Assembly (NCBI GenBank): GCA_023388495.1
Contig: JAEWGC010000034.1
Span: 1-13,848, forward strand
From: Bacillota bacterium
Lineage (GTDB): Bacteria > Bacillota > Clostridia > Tissierellales > Tissierellaceae
Length of the DNA: 13,848 bases
Direction of reading: 5' to 3'
In this document: positions 13,711-13,848 of the stretch, piece after piece
Layout: every line of letters begins with the position of its first letter
How positions within the stretch are numbered: the stretch's first letter is position 1
The notes under the pieces: model-generated
What the model was told of the DNA's origin: nothing
Databases searched by the model: none
The model's input: only the letters and a program-made list of their open reading frames with translations
Program-made: the position numbers and the translations under genes

Positions 13711-13848
13711 TTAGTAGTAAAGAGGGTGTAATTAATTTTGTGCTTTAAATAAATCTAATGCACTAATCTGACAAGAATTAATTGGTTGGATAAAAATTAC
13801 AATTTTATAATCTTGGTTTTATACTTGCCAAAACTATTTTATTTTATG
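13711..13848. other. Right-edge sequence with no assignable feature
   Basis: AT-rich, short frames only on both strands, no hairpin with a T-tract seen. A minus-strand TTGGCA (near 13831) with a TATAAA 16 nt on could be a promoter, but no gene follows it within the window. Confidence 0.4.

Overview
The window is AT-rich DNA (mostly A/T intergenic sequence, strong AGGAGG-type ribosome binding sites, TTG/ATG starts) from a low-GC Gram-positive bacterium. The gene content (a UvdE/UvsE endonuclease, an AEC permease, a stalk-domain secreted beta-lactamase-fold protein) and promoter matches to the sporulation-onset factor sigma-H suggest an endospore-forming clostridium. The genus cannot be fixed from sequence alone. 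No tRNA, rRNA, CRISPR array, insertion sequence or phage gene was found. This looks like an ordinary chromosomal stretch of small, loosely connected accessory genes, with a few unusual architectures.

Layout. The left edge has the first 11 codons of a leftward gene whose ribosome binding site lies inside a long hairpin (36-90). A leftward membrane-anchored S41 peptidase gene (182-1405) and a rightward uvsE gene (1598-2854) diverge from a shared intergenic region; each has a near-perfect sigma-H promoter. The UvsE protein carries a C-terminal domain that reads like DUF1722 (YbgA). A convergent AEC-family permease follows (2877-3800, minus strand). Then come rightward genes: a GNAT acetyltransferase (4002-4556), a small membrane protein with an HExxH motif (4600-5097), a decayed GNAT pseudogene (5328-5511), and a tight three-gene cluster of membrane-anchored alpha/beta hydrolase, GNAT acetyltransferase and stand-alone 5'-3' exonuclease (5520-7956). 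Next are a predicted gluzincin-like zinc protein (8048-8875) and a secreted protein with an N-terminal copper-amine-oxidase-like stalk domain and a serine beta-lactamase-fold domain (8989-10746).

Across a shared bidirectional terminator lies a leftward gene for an ECF-type sigma factor fused to a 260-residue C-terminal domain of unknown function (10870-12156). It has an ECF-like promoter of its own and an internal ribosome binding site exactly at the domain boundary. Divergent from it is a zinc-dependent phospholipase C family protein (12342-12998) with a clear terminator, then a SnoaL/NTF2-like protein (13146-13523) with a third sigma-H-type promoter. The final 325 bases hold a possible frameshifted gene remnant and nothing else supportable.

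How it fits together. Two regulatory themes are visible. The first is three sigma-H-like promoters with identical 11-nt spacing, which would switch on the S41 peptidase, UvsE and the SnoaL-like protein at the transition to stationary phase or sporulation. The second is a self-regulated ECF sigma factor with a fused, possibly separately translated, sensor or regulator-like domain in place of a recognisable anti-sigma gene. The UvsE-DUF1722 fusion links an orphan domain to UV-lesion repair and parallels the ybgA-phr gene pair of Escherichia coli. These are the best candidates for something under-described; no obviously new multi-gene defence or biosynthetic system is present.
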